Positions 24,257 through 32,689 of a stretch of DNA of 52,690 bases are shown here, piece by piece. The notes beneath the pieces are model-generated. The model was given only the letters and a program-made list of their open reading frames with translations. It had not been told where the DNA came from and made no database searches. Made by a program: the position numbers and the translations under genes. Each line of letters opens with the position of its first letter. Position 1 is the stretch's first letter. The DNA lies in NCBI GenBank assembly GCA_007694005.1, contig RECN01000083.1:1-52690 (forward strand), read 5' to 3'. This DNA comes from Spirochaetaceae bacterium. GTDB taxonomy: Bacteria > Spirochaetota > Spirochaetia > DSM-27196 > SKKC01.

Positions 24257-25141
24257 GTGGACATTGTATTTGCGATCATAATCGGTATAACGGGATCATC
24301 AATTGTTCACCTGTCAAAAGGTCTCATGAAACTCGGTATACAGCGGTCAAGAGTGCCGGACGTGCATACACACACGGGAAAGACCCGGACGATCTACCTG
24401 ACGGGAGTGGTTCTGAACTTCTCCGCCCCGGTGTGGATCATGGTCGCAAACCTCTTCGCATCTCCCGTTGTGTATTCGAGTATGTACGCGTCCGGCCTGC
24501 TCGCTCTGCTCGTGTTTTCCCGGTTCGTCCTGCATGAGCACCTGCACCCGAGGCAGATAGTCGGAGCCATCGTGACGGTATGCGGTACCGCCGCCCTCGG
24601 CATGGCGGAGTTCCGCTATGGATCGCTCTCATTGACGCTCGCGCAGATCAATCCGCTTCTCGTCACGGTCGCTGCCTGGGTCCTTGGTGGATTTCTGATT
24701 GCCGTCCTGAGCCGCAACGCCCGGGTCACCGTGCAGGAACTGTTTTTCGGTCTGGCGGCAGGCGGTTTCGCAGCACTTGACGCACTTCTCAAGGGAGTCG
24801 CTCAGCGTTCGGGGACTACCGCGAGCTTCATTCCCGGTCCGGGGCCTGCTCTCGTCATCCTTGCCGGGAGCTTCCTCGTCGCGGGGCTCGCCTTCGCGTT
24901 CATACAATGGTCGTATCTGCGGCATTGTCGGGCCTCCATCATGGGTATCGCCTACGATATGAGTTTTGTCGCACTGCCCATCCTTACATACTCGATGCTG
25001 ATTCCGGGCTATCGCCTCTCACTCCTGAGTGGTGGCGGGCTGATTCTACTTGGGATCGGCGTCGTGCTGATTGCTTCAGGACCGCTGCCGGCTGCGGTAC
25101 CAGTCGTTCCCGATACAGCCGGAAGGAGCATACAGGTATGA
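24257..25141 (+). CDS. EamA/DMT-superfamily transporter
   Basis: A 294-residue membrane protein with about ten helices in two EamA-like halves; the first contains R-F-V-L-H-E-H-L-H-P-R-Q-I-V-G and the second L-A-F-A-F-I-Q-W-S-Y-L. It starts with GTG (24257), 15 bases after the TVP38 stop, with a GGGACGG element upstream. DMT members export metabolites, drugs or lipids; the substrate is not readable. The TGA overlaps the next ATG. Confidence 0.83.
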   Translation: MDIVFAIIIGITGSSIVHLSKGLMKLGIQRSRVPDVHTHTGKTRTIYLTGVVLNFSAPVWIMVANLFASPVVYSSMYASGLLALLVFSRFVLHEHLHPRQIVGAIVTVCGTAALGMAEFRYGSLSLTLAQINPLLVTVAAWVLGGFLIAVLSRNARVTVQELFFGLAAGGFAALDALLKGVAQRSGTTASFIPGPGPALVILAGSFLVAGLAFAFIQWSYLRHCRASIMGIAYDMSFVALPILTYSMLIPGYRLSLLSGGGLILLGIGVVLIASGPLPAAVPVVPDTAGRSIQV

Positions 25142-26430
25142 AGAAACGAAAGCTGCTACTGGTCGTCGTTCTATGCCTCGCGATATCGGCCGTCCTTGTT
25201 GCTCTGGGGCGAAACGAAGAGTCCTCCCGGGAGGCTGATGCTGTTCCGTCCCCGTCCCCGTCGGCGGACAACCGCGGACCAGGCGTAAGCCCGCCTCCTG
25301 AAGAAATGCGTCGGCTGACTGCAATGTCTGCACGCTTCGGACCCACCGCAGGCGTCTGGACGGAGATCGAACTGCCCTCCGAACATCAGAACCAGACTCC
25401 CGAGCGCCGCCTTTCCTCCGGTTTCTCCACAGATTTTTCTCGAGCGCTCATTTCGTACAACGACATAATCGCAGGAGGGCCACCGAAAGACGGGATACCG
25501 TCCATCGACAATCCCCACTTCATCTCCGTGCGCGAGGCCGATAGCTGGCTTGCCGCGCAGGAACCGGTAATTCTCTACCGGCGGGGTAACGTAACACGAA
25601 TCTACCCTCTGCAGGTCCTCACCTGGCATGAGATCGTGAACGACACGGTCTCGGGACACCCGGTCGCTGTTACCTATTGTCCGCTCTGCAATACCGGTAT
25701 GGTCTTTGACCGCAGGTTTGCCGGCGAAACCCTCGAGTTCGGAGTCTCTGGTCGACTCATATACAGCAATATGATCATGTACGATCGCAGTCGGGAGTCG
25801 TGGTGGATACAGGCAACCGGACAATCGATTGCGGGCTACCATGCAGGCCAGCAGCTGCGCCTCTTACCCTCGAGCATGCTCTCGTGGGCTGATGTCCGTG
25901 AATTCTATCCGGATGCCGAGGTTCTCTCCCGGGAGACCGGGTATCCACGGGATTACGGGAGAAACCCCTACGCCGGATACGACACGTCGGAGCGTCCCTT
26001 TCTGTACCAGGGCCCTGATCGTGTCCCTGCCACCGACAACCCCATGGAACGCGTTCTTTCGGTCTACCATGAGGGAGACGTCCGTGCGGTCATGTACTCC
26101 GAGCTGTCTGAACACGGTGTCATGCAGTTTTCGCTTGGTGACGCCGAAATCGTCGTGTTCTGGTCCCCTGGTACGGCAAGCGCGCTGGATACTCCACGAA
26201 TTCCCGACGGTCGAGACGTCGGTAGTGCCACCGCGTTCTATCTGGACGAGCCGCATCAATCGCTCGTGTTCGAACGTCGCAACGGCACCATCGTAGACAC
26301 GCGGACCGGTTCACACTGGCACGTAACAGGACTATCCACAGACGGTCAGCACCGGGGTGTGGAGCTTCGGCCTGCGACTGCCGTCGAGCATTTCCGGTTC
26401 TCGTGGGAGGCGTTCCACACACAGCCGTGA
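25138..26430 (+). CDS. DUF3179 protein, membrane-anchored
   Basis: A 430-residue protein with an N-terminal anchor (L-L-L-V-V-V-L-C-L-A-I-S-A-V-L-V), so its main domain is outside the cytoplasm after a Ser/Pro-rich linker. The core carries the DUF3179 signature V-T-Y-C-P-L-C-N-T-G with the C-x-x-C pair, W-H-E-I-V-N-D and Y-P-R-D-Y-G-R-N-P-Y. The function is unknown; the Cys pair suggests a metal or redox role. The ATG at 25138 overlaps the transporter stop (ATGA) and is preferred to the much longer open frame that starts inside that gene. Confidence 0.85.
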   Translation: MKKRKLLLVVVLCLAISAVLVALGRNEESSREADAVPSPSPSADNRGPGVSPPPEEMRRLTAMSARFGPTAGVWTEIELPSEHQNQTPERRLSSGFSTDFSRALISYNDIIAGGPPKDGIPSIDNPHFISVREADSWLAAQEPVILYRRGNVTRIYPLQVLTWHEIVNDTVSGHPVAVTYCPLCNTGMVFDRRFAGETLEFGVSGRLIYSNMIMYDRSRESWWIQATGQSIAGYHAGQQLRLLPSSMLSWADVREFYPDAEVLSRETGYPRDYGRNPYAGYDTSERPFLYQGPDRVPATDNPMERVLSVYHEGDVRAVMYSELSEHGVMQFSLGDAEIVVFWSPGTASALDTPRIPDGRDVGSATAFYLDEPHQSLVFERRNGTIVDTRTGSHWHVTGLSTDGQHRGVELRPATAVEHFRFSWEAFHTQP

Positions 26431-26495
26431 AGATTTAACGCATTTATAGACGTTTTCTCACATCGATCTAACAGAGACGCGCGCATTGTTGTGCC

Positions 26496-27626
26496 ATGGA
26501 TACGACAACCAGCTACGCAGAGCGCGCACTTGAACGGGTGTATGCATCCTCAAGAGAGCTGTTCGTTGACGACTCAAGCCGCCTCGTCATTTTCAGCGAC
26601 CTGCACATGGGTGACGGCAGCTGGACAGATGACTTTCTGCACAACGGCAAAATGTTCCGTGAGGTTCTGGCTCGTCAGTACTTTACGAATGACTCGACCC
26701 TCATTCTCAACGGTGACGTCGAGGAGCTGCAGCGTTTCTCGCGCCGTGCCATCGCCGAACAATGGTCCGGACTGTACTCGCTGCTCAGAGCCTTTCGTAA
26801 GGGCGACAGGCTTATCCGCATCGTGGGTAACCATGATCTGGATAATCTTGGAGACATGGATCGCTTTGGTTCGGAGGAACCCGTAGAAGGCATCATTCTA
26901 CGGTACAAGCAGGACAGGGTTTTCGTGCTGCACGGTCATCAGCCCCTCTGGAAATACGAGCGATACAACCGATGGATAGGCTATGCCCTGAAGTACCTGC
27001 TAAACCCTCTTAAGATCAGGAACCGGACCGTCGCGCACGACAGCCGAAAACGATTTGCCACGGAGAAACGGGTATACGAGTTTGCCCGGGCTCGTGGACT
27101 ACTCGCAGTTATCGGCCATACCCACCGTCCCCTGTTCGAGTCCCTGTCCAAGATTGACGTTCTAAGATTCGAAATCGAGGCGCTCTGCCAGGAGTACCCT
27201 GGTGCGAATCCTGCCCGCTCTTCGCAGATAGAGACAGAAATAGCCAGACTGCAGGGCGAGTTGCTCCACACCAACCGCAACACCCGCACAGAAGCGCCTC
27301 GGAGAAGCCTCTACAACGCCGACTTCGTGGTCCCCTGTCTCTTCAACTCGGGTTGTGTGCTCGGCAAGCGAGGGATGACCGCTCTTGAGATAGAAGCCGG
27401 CTCCATCCGCCTCGTTCACTGGTTCGACGCACATCGTGACCGACACGGGCTTCGCAGGCATCCCCACGCCGAGCGACTGCCGGGTACCTCGTATCACCGG
27501 GTCATACTCAAGGAAGACAATCTCGACTATGTGTTCAGCCGAATCCGGCTACTCGGTGGCCTTTCTCCCGCTGCGGATTCACGGCCTGCGACGGAACACC
27601 TGACGCAAAGGAGAGAAATCGCATGA
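26496..27626 (+). CDS. Calcineurin-like metallophosphoesterase
   Basis: A 376-residue cytoplasmic phosphoesterase with the full set of metal-binding motifs: F-S-D-L-H-M-G-D-G, L-N-G-D-V-E-E, V-G-N-H-D-L, L-H-G-H-Q and I-G-H-T-H-R-P. A long charged insertion separates the last motif from the C-terminal strand. Phosphoesterases with this arrangement (LpxH-like) hydrolyse phosphodiester or pyrophosphate bonds in lipid or nucleotide substrates. It lies 65 bases after the DUF3179 gene and overlaps the glycosyltransferase by four bases (ATGA), so the two probably act on the same glycolipid or glycan route. Confidence 0.83.
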   Translation: MDTTTSYAERALERVYASSRELFVDDSSRLVIFSDLHMGDGSWTDDFLHNGKMFREVLARQYFTNDSTLILNGDVEELQRFSRRAIAEQWSGLYSLLRAFRKGDRLIRIVGNHDLDNLGDMDRFGSEEPVEGIILRYKQDRVFVLHGHQPLWKYERYNRWIGYALKYLLNPLKIRNRTVAHDSRKRFATEKRVYEFARARGLLAVIGHTHRPLFESLSKIDVLRFEIEALCQEYPGANPARSSQIETEIARLQGELLHTNRNTRTEAPRRSLYNADFVVPCLFNSGCVLGKRGMTALEIEAGSIRLVHWFDAHRDRHGLRRHPHAERLPGTSYHRVILKEDNLDYVFSRIRLLGGLSPAADSRPATEHLTQRREIA

Positions 27627-28654
27627 GGATTGCACTGGCAATCAACGGAGAAGGATTCGGACACGCTGCACGCTCCGCCTGCCTCGCACGCGAGCTGAGT
27701 CGCGAACACGAGGTGCTCGTCTGGGCACCTCGGACCGTACTGTCCTTTCTGCGATCGGAGCTACCCGGGATGACCTTTCACCACATACCGGTACTTCGTA
27801 TGGCAAAACGTCGTCACAGAATTCTCTACGGTCGAACGCTGCTGATGAACGCGCGTCTGCTCGCGGCGTTTCCGTACATTGTCAGACGCACACGCCGTCA
27901 GTTCGAGCAGGAAGGCATAGAGGCCGTCATCTCGGATTACGAACCGTTCTCATCGCGGGCTGCGCTCGCGCACCGACTGCCCGTCGTCGTATTCTGCCAT
28001 CAGGCGGTACTCGACCGGGTCCCCGACTACTCGCTGCCGGGCATTACCGCGCGTCTGCTCAACCGGTTCATGATCCCGCACCGCGTGCATCACGTGCTTT
28101 CGAGCAGCTTCTTTGACGGTGACATCGGGCCTCTGATCCGCCCGGAACTGAGGTCTCCCTCCGAAAGGCCGGGAAACCACGTGCTGGTGTACGGTTCGGC
28201 ATCCATCAGACCACAGCTTGAACAAGCGCTCCAGTCGTTTTCACAGGTCGACTTTCGTGTGTATCCCCGGACGGACGGCGACTACCTTGAAGATTTCAGG
28301 GCTGCCCGTGCAGTCATAGGACCATCGGGGCATCAGATGCTCAGCGAAGCCCTGTGCCTCAGAAAACCGGTACTCACCTTTCCCCAACCGGGACAGAATG
28401 AACAGTACCTTAACGCCTGCATGGCACAGAAAACCGGCCTGGCCCGTGTAGGAAATCTTGAGCACGCTGCGCTGGATATCAGACGCTTCCTCGGCGAAGT
28501 TGACCAGATGCGTCTGAACCCTGCCTCAGGTCGGCACACATTCAAGTTGCACGACGAGTCGGCCCTTGCCGCTCGACGCATCGCTGCACTTCTGGCCGGC
28601 GATTCGCACGCCACGCCTGCCCGTCCAGACGCACCGGCTCTTGTTCCAGCCTGA
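27623..28654 (+). CDS. MJ1255/VC2487-family glycosyltransferase
   Basis: A 343-residue GT-B protein beginning I-A-L-A-I-N-G-E-G-F-G-H-A-A-R-S, with the G-x-G-H-x-x-R nucleotide-sugar start common to MurG-like and MJ1255 proteins (PF13528). The C-terminal half has G-P-S-G-H-Q-M-L-S-E-A-L and K-P-V-L-T-F-P-Q-P-G-Q-N-E-Q, matching donor-binding positions. No membrane segments. It is coupled by ATGA to the metallophosphoesterase. Probable role: adding a sugar to a lipid or polysaccharide precursor at the inner face of the membrane. Confidence 0.8.
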   Translation: MRIALAINGEGFGHAARSACLARELSREHEVLVWAPRTVLSFLRSELPGMTFHHIPVLRMAKRRHRILYGRTLLMNARLLAAFPYIVRRTRRQFEQEGIEAVISDYEPFSSRAALAHRLPVVVFCHQAVLDRVPDYSLPGITARLLNRFMIPHRVHHVLSSSFFDGDIGPLIRPELRSPSERPGNHVLVYGSASIRPQLEQALQSFSQVDFRVYPRTDGDYLEDFRAARAVIGPSGHQMLSEALCLRKPVLTFPQPGQNEQYLNACMAQKTGLARVGNLEHAALDIRRFLGEVDQMRLNPASGRHTFKLHDESALAARRIAALLAGDSHATPARPDAPALVPA

Positions 28655-28683
28655 TCGACGGACGCTTACCACCCGGCCCGTCT

Positions 28684-28712
28684 TTGACAATAGCCTGGCG
28701 GGTCGATAGGCT
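28684..28712 (+). promoter_or_regulatory. Possible internal promoter before the DUF1499 gene
   Basis: A perfect -35 TTGACA (28684-28689), 17 bases, then TAGGCT (28707-28712), 10 bases before the ATG at 28723. The -10 is weak (3 of 6). If used it would give the last three genes of the series their own transcript with almost no leader. Confidence 0.35.
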
Positions 28713-28722
28713 CACACACATT

Positions 28723-29205
28723 ATGCAATACCTATGGTACGTGCTCGGTGCACTCGCAGTTGCGGGAGTTTCATTCGGTGTCGCCCAGAATTTCAGGTCG
28801 GTTGCCGGCGGAGTTGTGACCGACGGTGACATGACCCGGCTCGCAGCATGCCCGGGTTCGCCTAACTGCGTATCTTCCTACGCCGGAAGCGGATACGCAT
28901 CGCTTGATCCCTGGCCGTATGGTCAGGTTGACCGTAGCGCGGCCCATGAAGCGCTCATCTCGGTTTTGCAGGACGAGGCGCGGGTTACCATAGAACGGGA
29001 TGATGAGAACTACGTACATTCGGTGTTCCGGTCACCGCTGTTCCGTTTCCGGGACGACGTTGAGTTCTATTTCCCGGACGACGAGCCGGTAATACACTTT
29101 CGGGCTGCGAGCCGGGTCGGACAGGGCGATCTCGGTGTTCATGAACGCCGCATGCGGATGCTCGCGGAGCAATACTCGTCCGCAATCGAGTCCCAAACCG
29201 AATAG
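28723..29205 (+). CDS. DUF1499 protein
   Basis: A 160-residue protein with one N-terminal hydrophobic segment (L-W-Y-V-L-G-A-L-A-V-A-G-V-S-F-G) and the DUF1499 core: C-P-G-S-P-N-C-V-S-S with two cysteines and F-R-D-D-V-E-F-Y-F-P, later F-R-A-A-S-R-V-G. Domain of unknown function, probably on the outer face of the membrane. The frame is open upstream to a TTG at 28684, but that codon is the start of a TTGACA box, so I take ATG 28723. Confidence 0.8.
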   Translation: MQYLWYVLGALAVAGVSFGVAQNFRSVAGGVVTDGDMTRLAACPGSPNCVSSYAGSGYASLDPWPYGQVDRSAAHEALISVLQDEARVTIERDDENYVHSVFRSPLFRFRDDVEFYFPDDEPVIHFRAASRVGQGDLGVHERRMRMLAEQYSSAIESQTE

Positions 29206-29211
29206 TTTTCC

Positions 29212-29661
29212 ATGCCACACACCCGCGCTTACATCCTGATTCTGCTTCTGCTCCTGCCGACCGTCCACGCCAGAGCGTCCTCCGACCTTCACGCTGAACG
29301 CCCCGGAAACCGCGAGCTTCACGTCGCAGCCGGTATTTCGATAGCACTCGTCGCAGGTGGTGTGCACATGGCTTTGCACGAGAATCAGACCACGGCTGCG
29401 CTCACCGGCGCGGCGGCAGCCATGACCGCCGGTGTTGTCAAGGAGGTCGCAGACGCCTTCGGGTTTGGGGTCCCGAGTATTGCCGACGTGTTGCTGACTG
29501 CTGCTGGCGGCCTTGCTGGGGCCTATGCCCTCTACGGGATAAGCCGACAATCGACCTCGGTGAGCGCACACCGAACTGTGGGGATAGGATCGGCGCTGTC
29601 AGGTCTTACTTTCTCCGTCCCGGTAGTGCGGGAACTCATTCATAGAATTACGAGGAATTGA
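29212..29661 (+). CDS. YfiM-like small membrane protein
   Basis: A 149-residue protein with a signal-like start (Y-I-L-I-L-L-L-L-L-P-T-V-H-A) and two further hydrophobic segments. The internal T-A-G-V-V-K-E-V-A-D-A-F-G resembles the G-x-x-K-E-x-x-D element of YfiM/DUF2279 lipoproteins, which I only recognise weakly; no cysteine lipobox is present. It lies six bases after the DUF1499 stop and overlaps the GH43 start region, so it belongs to the same transcript. Function unknown. Confidence 0.6.
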   Translation: MPHTRAYILILLLLLPTVHARASSDLHAERPGNRELHVAAGISIALVAGGVHMALHENQTTAALTGAAAAMTAGVVKEVADAFGFGVPSIADVLLTAAGGLAGAYALYGISRQSTSVSAHRTVGIGSALSGLTFSVPVVRELIHRITRN

Positions 29662-30944
29662 TGATGTCTCTGTCGAAAACCAATCCGATTATACGCGACC
29701 GCGGTGTGTGTGACCCGCACATTCACATTTTCAAGGACCGGGCCTACCTGTACGCGAGTCACGACGCATCTCCTTCGAGTACGGACTACGTCATGAACGA
29801 CTGGCAGGTCTGGTCTTCCGACGATCTGGTCAACTGGGTGCACGAGTCAACCCTGCGCCCGGAGGACACCTACATGGGACCGTCGCAGCGCTGCTGGGCG
29901 GTCGACGCAGCCGAACGGAACGGAAAGTATTACCTGTACTTCTCCAACGGCATGACAGACACTGGCGTTGCTGTTGCCGATCACCCCGGTGGCCCGTTCC
30001 GGGATGCCCTGGGAAAACCGCTGCTCGCAGCCGATCTTACCCCGACGCGATCCTACGATCCCTCTGTATTCATAGATGATGACGACGATCAGTCAGCATA
30101 CATCATCTTTGGAACACCGGTCTGGGCCGGCGGTGACAGCTACTACATCGCGCGACTTGGCGACGACATGATCTCTCTTGCCGAAAAGCCGGAGAAGATC
30201 ATTCTCGACGACGGTGCCGACGACAAACCGTTTCTTCATAAGTTCGGGGGGCTGTATTACCTGAGCTGGGCGTCATTCTATGCAGTCTCCGAATCCGTGT
30301 ACGGACCCTATCGCATGCAGGGCAATATTGGTGCCTCCCCGGACCACGGCAGCTTTTTCAGCTGGAGGGGACAGTGGTTTCATGCCTTCACTATCTTTGA
30401 TCCGACACCGCACCACCGCGCAAGCGGTATATGCTATGTTCACTATCATGCCGATGGACGCATGGTAGTTGATCCGGTGATCGTCGAACACGGGGTCGGC
30501 CATTACGATGCCGGTCTGAATCGCATTGACGCGACATGGTTCATGGAATCCGCCCATGTATGCAAGCATGCCAATCCCCGATACGGCTTCGACATAAGCC
30601 CCACGGAAAGCGACGCATACCTGTGTTTCCCGTCGGTCCATGACCTGCCCGATTCTCCGGCTATCAGCTTCTTTGCCGCCTACGCACCGGTGGAAACGGA
30701 GACTCACGGTGTCATTGAAGTTCGTGACGCCGGGCCTGACGGTAAACTTCTTGGAACCTGCACGGTCAGCGACACCCGCAGCCTGCACTGGCGGGGATAC
30801 CGGAGCTGGACGACCGGGGAGCTTCTACTCACCGGGAACACCAGATCGGCCGACCTGTGTCTTGCGTTCAGAGATTTCGAGCCCGGCAGACTCAGGCTCA
30901 GTTTCTTCCGCGTCGCGCCTGCCCATCACTGCCCACCTGTCTGA
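29661..30944 (+). CDS. Glycoside hydrolase family 43 protein
   Basis: About 427 residues, cytoplasmic (no signal peptide). The five-bladed propeller pattern is clear: R-D-R-G-V-C-D-P-H-I-H-I-F-K-D with the general-base Asp, Y-D-P-S-V-F-I-D-D-D-D with the pKa-modulating Asp, and G-C/E-rich strands with F-M-E-S-A-H for the acid position. The C-terminal 90 residues are a beta domain like those of GH43 with a CBM6-like ending (G-R-L-R-L-S-F-F-R). Likely an arabinosidase/xylosidase acting on imported oligosaccharides. Two ATGs (29661, 29664) follow a GAGGA site; either could start. It closes the plus-strand series. Confidence 0.82.
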   Translation: MMSLSKTNPIIRDRGVCDPHIHIFKDRAYLYASHDASPSSTDYVMNDWQVWSSDDLVNWVHESTLRPEDTYMGPSQRCWAVDAAERNGKYYLYFSNGMTDTGVAVADHPGGPFRDALGKPLLAADLTPTRSYDPSVFIDDDDDQSAYIIFGTPVWAGGDSYYIARLGDDMISLAEKPEKIILDDGADDKPFLHKFGGLYYLSWASFYAVSESVYGPYRMQGNIGASPDHGSFFSWRGQWFHAFTIFDPTPHHRASGICYVHYHADGRMVVDPVIVEHGVGHYDAGLNRIDATWFMESAHVCKHANPRYGFDISPTESDAYLCFPSVHDLPDSPAISFFAAYAPVETETHGVIEVRDAGPDGKLLGTCTVSDTRSLHWRGYRSWTTGELLLTGNTRSADLCLAFRDFEPGRLRLSFFRVAPAHHCPPV

Positions 30945-30970
30945 ACTCAGAAACACACGTGCCTCGGAGC

Positions 30971-31003
30971 AAAAAAAAACCCCCCGACTCTGTAGCCGGA
31001 GGG
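30971..31003 (-). terminator. Rho-independent terminator (minus strand)
   Basis: Read on the minus strand: CCCTCCGG, 8-base loop, TCGGGGGG (8-bp stem with two G-T pairs), then nine T (complement of 30971-30979). It ends transcription coming from the mnmA-regulator-kinase operon or from an RNA within the gap. The plus strand has A before the stem instead of T after it, so it does not terminate the GH43 transcript. Confidence 0.85.
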
Positions 31004-31188
31004 CCGCGGACGACCTCATTGGTGTGGTTGGGGGACGCTGTGTTCAGTCGACCCGCGTTGGGGGGTAGATAGTGTCCGAAACGATGGCATCAGAACTGCA
31101 CTCTGATGACCGCTCCGTCTTCAATTGCTGTCTCCAACAATCTGTTACTGAAGGTAGCGTGTACACCTTTCACCGACGTTTCCGGCAG

Positions 31189-31204
31189 ATTACAGATGTG
31201 TAAT
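31189..31204. repeat. Small inverted repeat just after the kinase stop
   Basis: ATTACA-GATG-TGTAAT, perfect 6-bp arms with a 4-base spacer, 15 bases beyond the histidine kinase stop codon. No T-run, so it may be a 3' UTR hairpin or a protein site. Confidence 0.35.
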
Positions 31205-31219
31205 ACCGTTAAGGGTCCG

Positions 31220-32689
31220 TCAGGGGTCCGAAGGTGGTACGGCGGGCAGAATTATGCGGACTTCGGTACCTGTGTCTGGGTCACTGTGAAGCTCGACGTA
31301 ACCCCGGTGCGCCTCGACGATCGCCTTCACGAGACTTAAACCCAGTCCGAGTCCGGGCTTGTTTCGCGATTCCGCACCGCGATACAGACGATTCCAGATC
31401 CGGGGCATGTCCTCGGCTGAGATACCAGGCCCGTCGTCGCGGATACGAAACATGACCCCGTTGGCAACCGACAGACAGCTCACCACGACCCGCCCTCCGG
31501 GACGAGAATACTTCACCGCATTGTCGAGCAGATTTGCCAGTACCTGCCTCAGCCGTACCGGATCGGCATACAGGCTGATCCCGTGATATTCGCCGACTTC
31601 AATTGTGACACCTTTTGCGTCGGCCACGTACTCATACACCTCAGCGCTGTCCCTGAGCACTTCCGTGGCATCAACACGCTCCATGCGCAGTGATAAAGCT
31701 CCTGACTGGGCTTCGGAAATATCCATGAGGGTGTTCAGCAGACGCATCATGGTGTCCGCTTCTTCAATTGTGTCCGACAGGGCCTCACGGTACGCGTCCT
31801 CATTTGCCTCGCTCTTGAGTGCCAGTTCGGCGCTTCCGCGGAGCCGCGTCAGCGGCGTGCGAAGATCGTGAGCCACCGCGTCCAGGGCATCGTGCATGCC
31901 ACCGATCAGCCGCTCGATTCGAGTGAGCATCTCGTTGAAGTACACGATCAGTTCGCGCAGGTCACCCTGTGAGCTCAACGGTCCGTCGTCGTGAGGTATG
32001 CGTGCATCGAACCTGCCGGTCTCCAGTATATTGTGCACCGTCGCGCTCAAATCCCTGACCGGACGCAGTACCCTGTAGGCAAGCAACAGGCCAAGCGCAA
32101 GACTCATGAGAACGACCGCCGAAGAGATGATCATGAAGTTTCGCCGGAACAGATCCAGGAGCTGATCGCGCCCCTCCGTACTGAGCCCGACCTGGAGAAA
32201 GTAGCGGTTGCTGAGCCGGATTCCCGCAAGCTCAAGGCGATAGGGCAGAAGATCCGAGCTCAGCACCTTCACGCCATCCCAGTCGGAGATATCGCCGTCT
32301 TCAAGGATATGCAGAGGAAAGCCCTGCTGCCAGAGCGCGGGGACGCTGAAAAACTGGGTTTCGTTTGTGGCAGAAGCGATACGCACGAAAAACGGCCGTT
32401 CTCCAATCAGAATATTGCGCGCATCGATTTCGTTTCGCAGTGCGTCTATACCACCGGCCTGATACCGGGCCCAATACTGAAGAAGTCGGCTCTGAAGTTC
32501 CCTGATGTCGTCCTGCTGCAGGGAGTTATAGAGGCTGAACAGACTGATTCCGAAGAACGCCACGGCACCGACGAGGAACAGCGAGGAAAAGAGAAGCGTG
32601 AGTCGTACATAGGTAAGCGACAGGAAACGCTTAGCTATCTTTAAGGACGTACCCAACACCTCGAACGGTGTGGACCATCTTCGGTTCAT
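31220..32689 (-). CDS. Sensor histidine kinase, EnvZ/CusS class
   Basis: About 489 residues: membrane helix (residues about 30-50), periplasmic domain of about 135 residues, second helix (S-S-A-V-V-L-M-S-L-A-L-G-L-L-L-A), HAMP, HisKA with V-A-H-D-L-R-T-P-L-T-R-L (phosphoacceptor His) and HATPase with L-L-D-N-A-V-K-Y-S, R-D-D-G-P-G-I and G-L-G-L-G-L-S-L. The layout is that of heavy-metal/envelope sensors. Start uncertain: ATG 32698 and 32689 overlap the regulator by 60-70 bases; a GTG at 32659 would start just before the first helix with a 29-base overlap and is a serious alternative. Phosphorylates the response regulator encoded upstream. Confidence 0.88.
   Translation of the reverse strand: MNRRWSTPFEVLGTSLKIAKRFLSLTYVRLTLLFSSLFLVGAVAFFGISLFSLYNSLQQDDIRELQSRLLQYWARYQAGGIDALRNEIDARNILIGERPFFVRIASATNETQFFSVPALWQQGFPLHILEDGDISDWDGVKVLSSDLLPYRLELAGIRLSNRYFLQVGLSTEGRDQLLDLFRRNFMIISSAVVLMSLALGLLLAYRVLRPVRDLSATVHNILETGRFDARIPHDDGPLSSQGDLRELIVYFNEMLTRIERLIGGMHDALDAVAHDLRTPLTRLRGSAELALKSEANEDAYREALSDTIEEADTMMRLLNTLMDISEAQSGALSLRMERVDATEVLRDSAEVYEYVADAKGVTIEVGEYHGISLYADPVRLRQVLANLLDNAVKYSRPGGRVVVSCLSVANGVMFRIRDDGPGISAEDMPRIWNRLYRGAESRNKPGLGLGLSLVKAIVEAHRGYVELHSDPDTGTEVRIILPAVPPSDP

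Larger units (their letters stand above)
30945..31219. other. 275-bp intergenic region without a recognisable gene
   Basis: The largest gap in the window, between the GH43 stop and the convergent histidine kinase stop. It contains a strong minus-strand terminator at its left end and a small inverted repeat at its right end. I found no tRNA, SRP RNA, 6S, tmRNA or RNase P signature. On the minus strand it would be either a long 3' UTR of the kinase operon (about 220 nt) or an independent small RNA ending at the terminator. Confidence 0.5.

Noticed and set aside
30971-31003. The hairpin near 30980 as terminator of the GH43 gene
   Set aside because: On the plus strand the A-run comes before the stem and there is no T-run after it, so it works only on the minus strand.
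30945-31219. tRNA, tmRNA, SRP RNA or RNase P RNA in the 275-bp gap
   Set aside because: None of the conserved short sequences or the cloverleaf or pseudoknot layout of these RNAs is visible on either strand.
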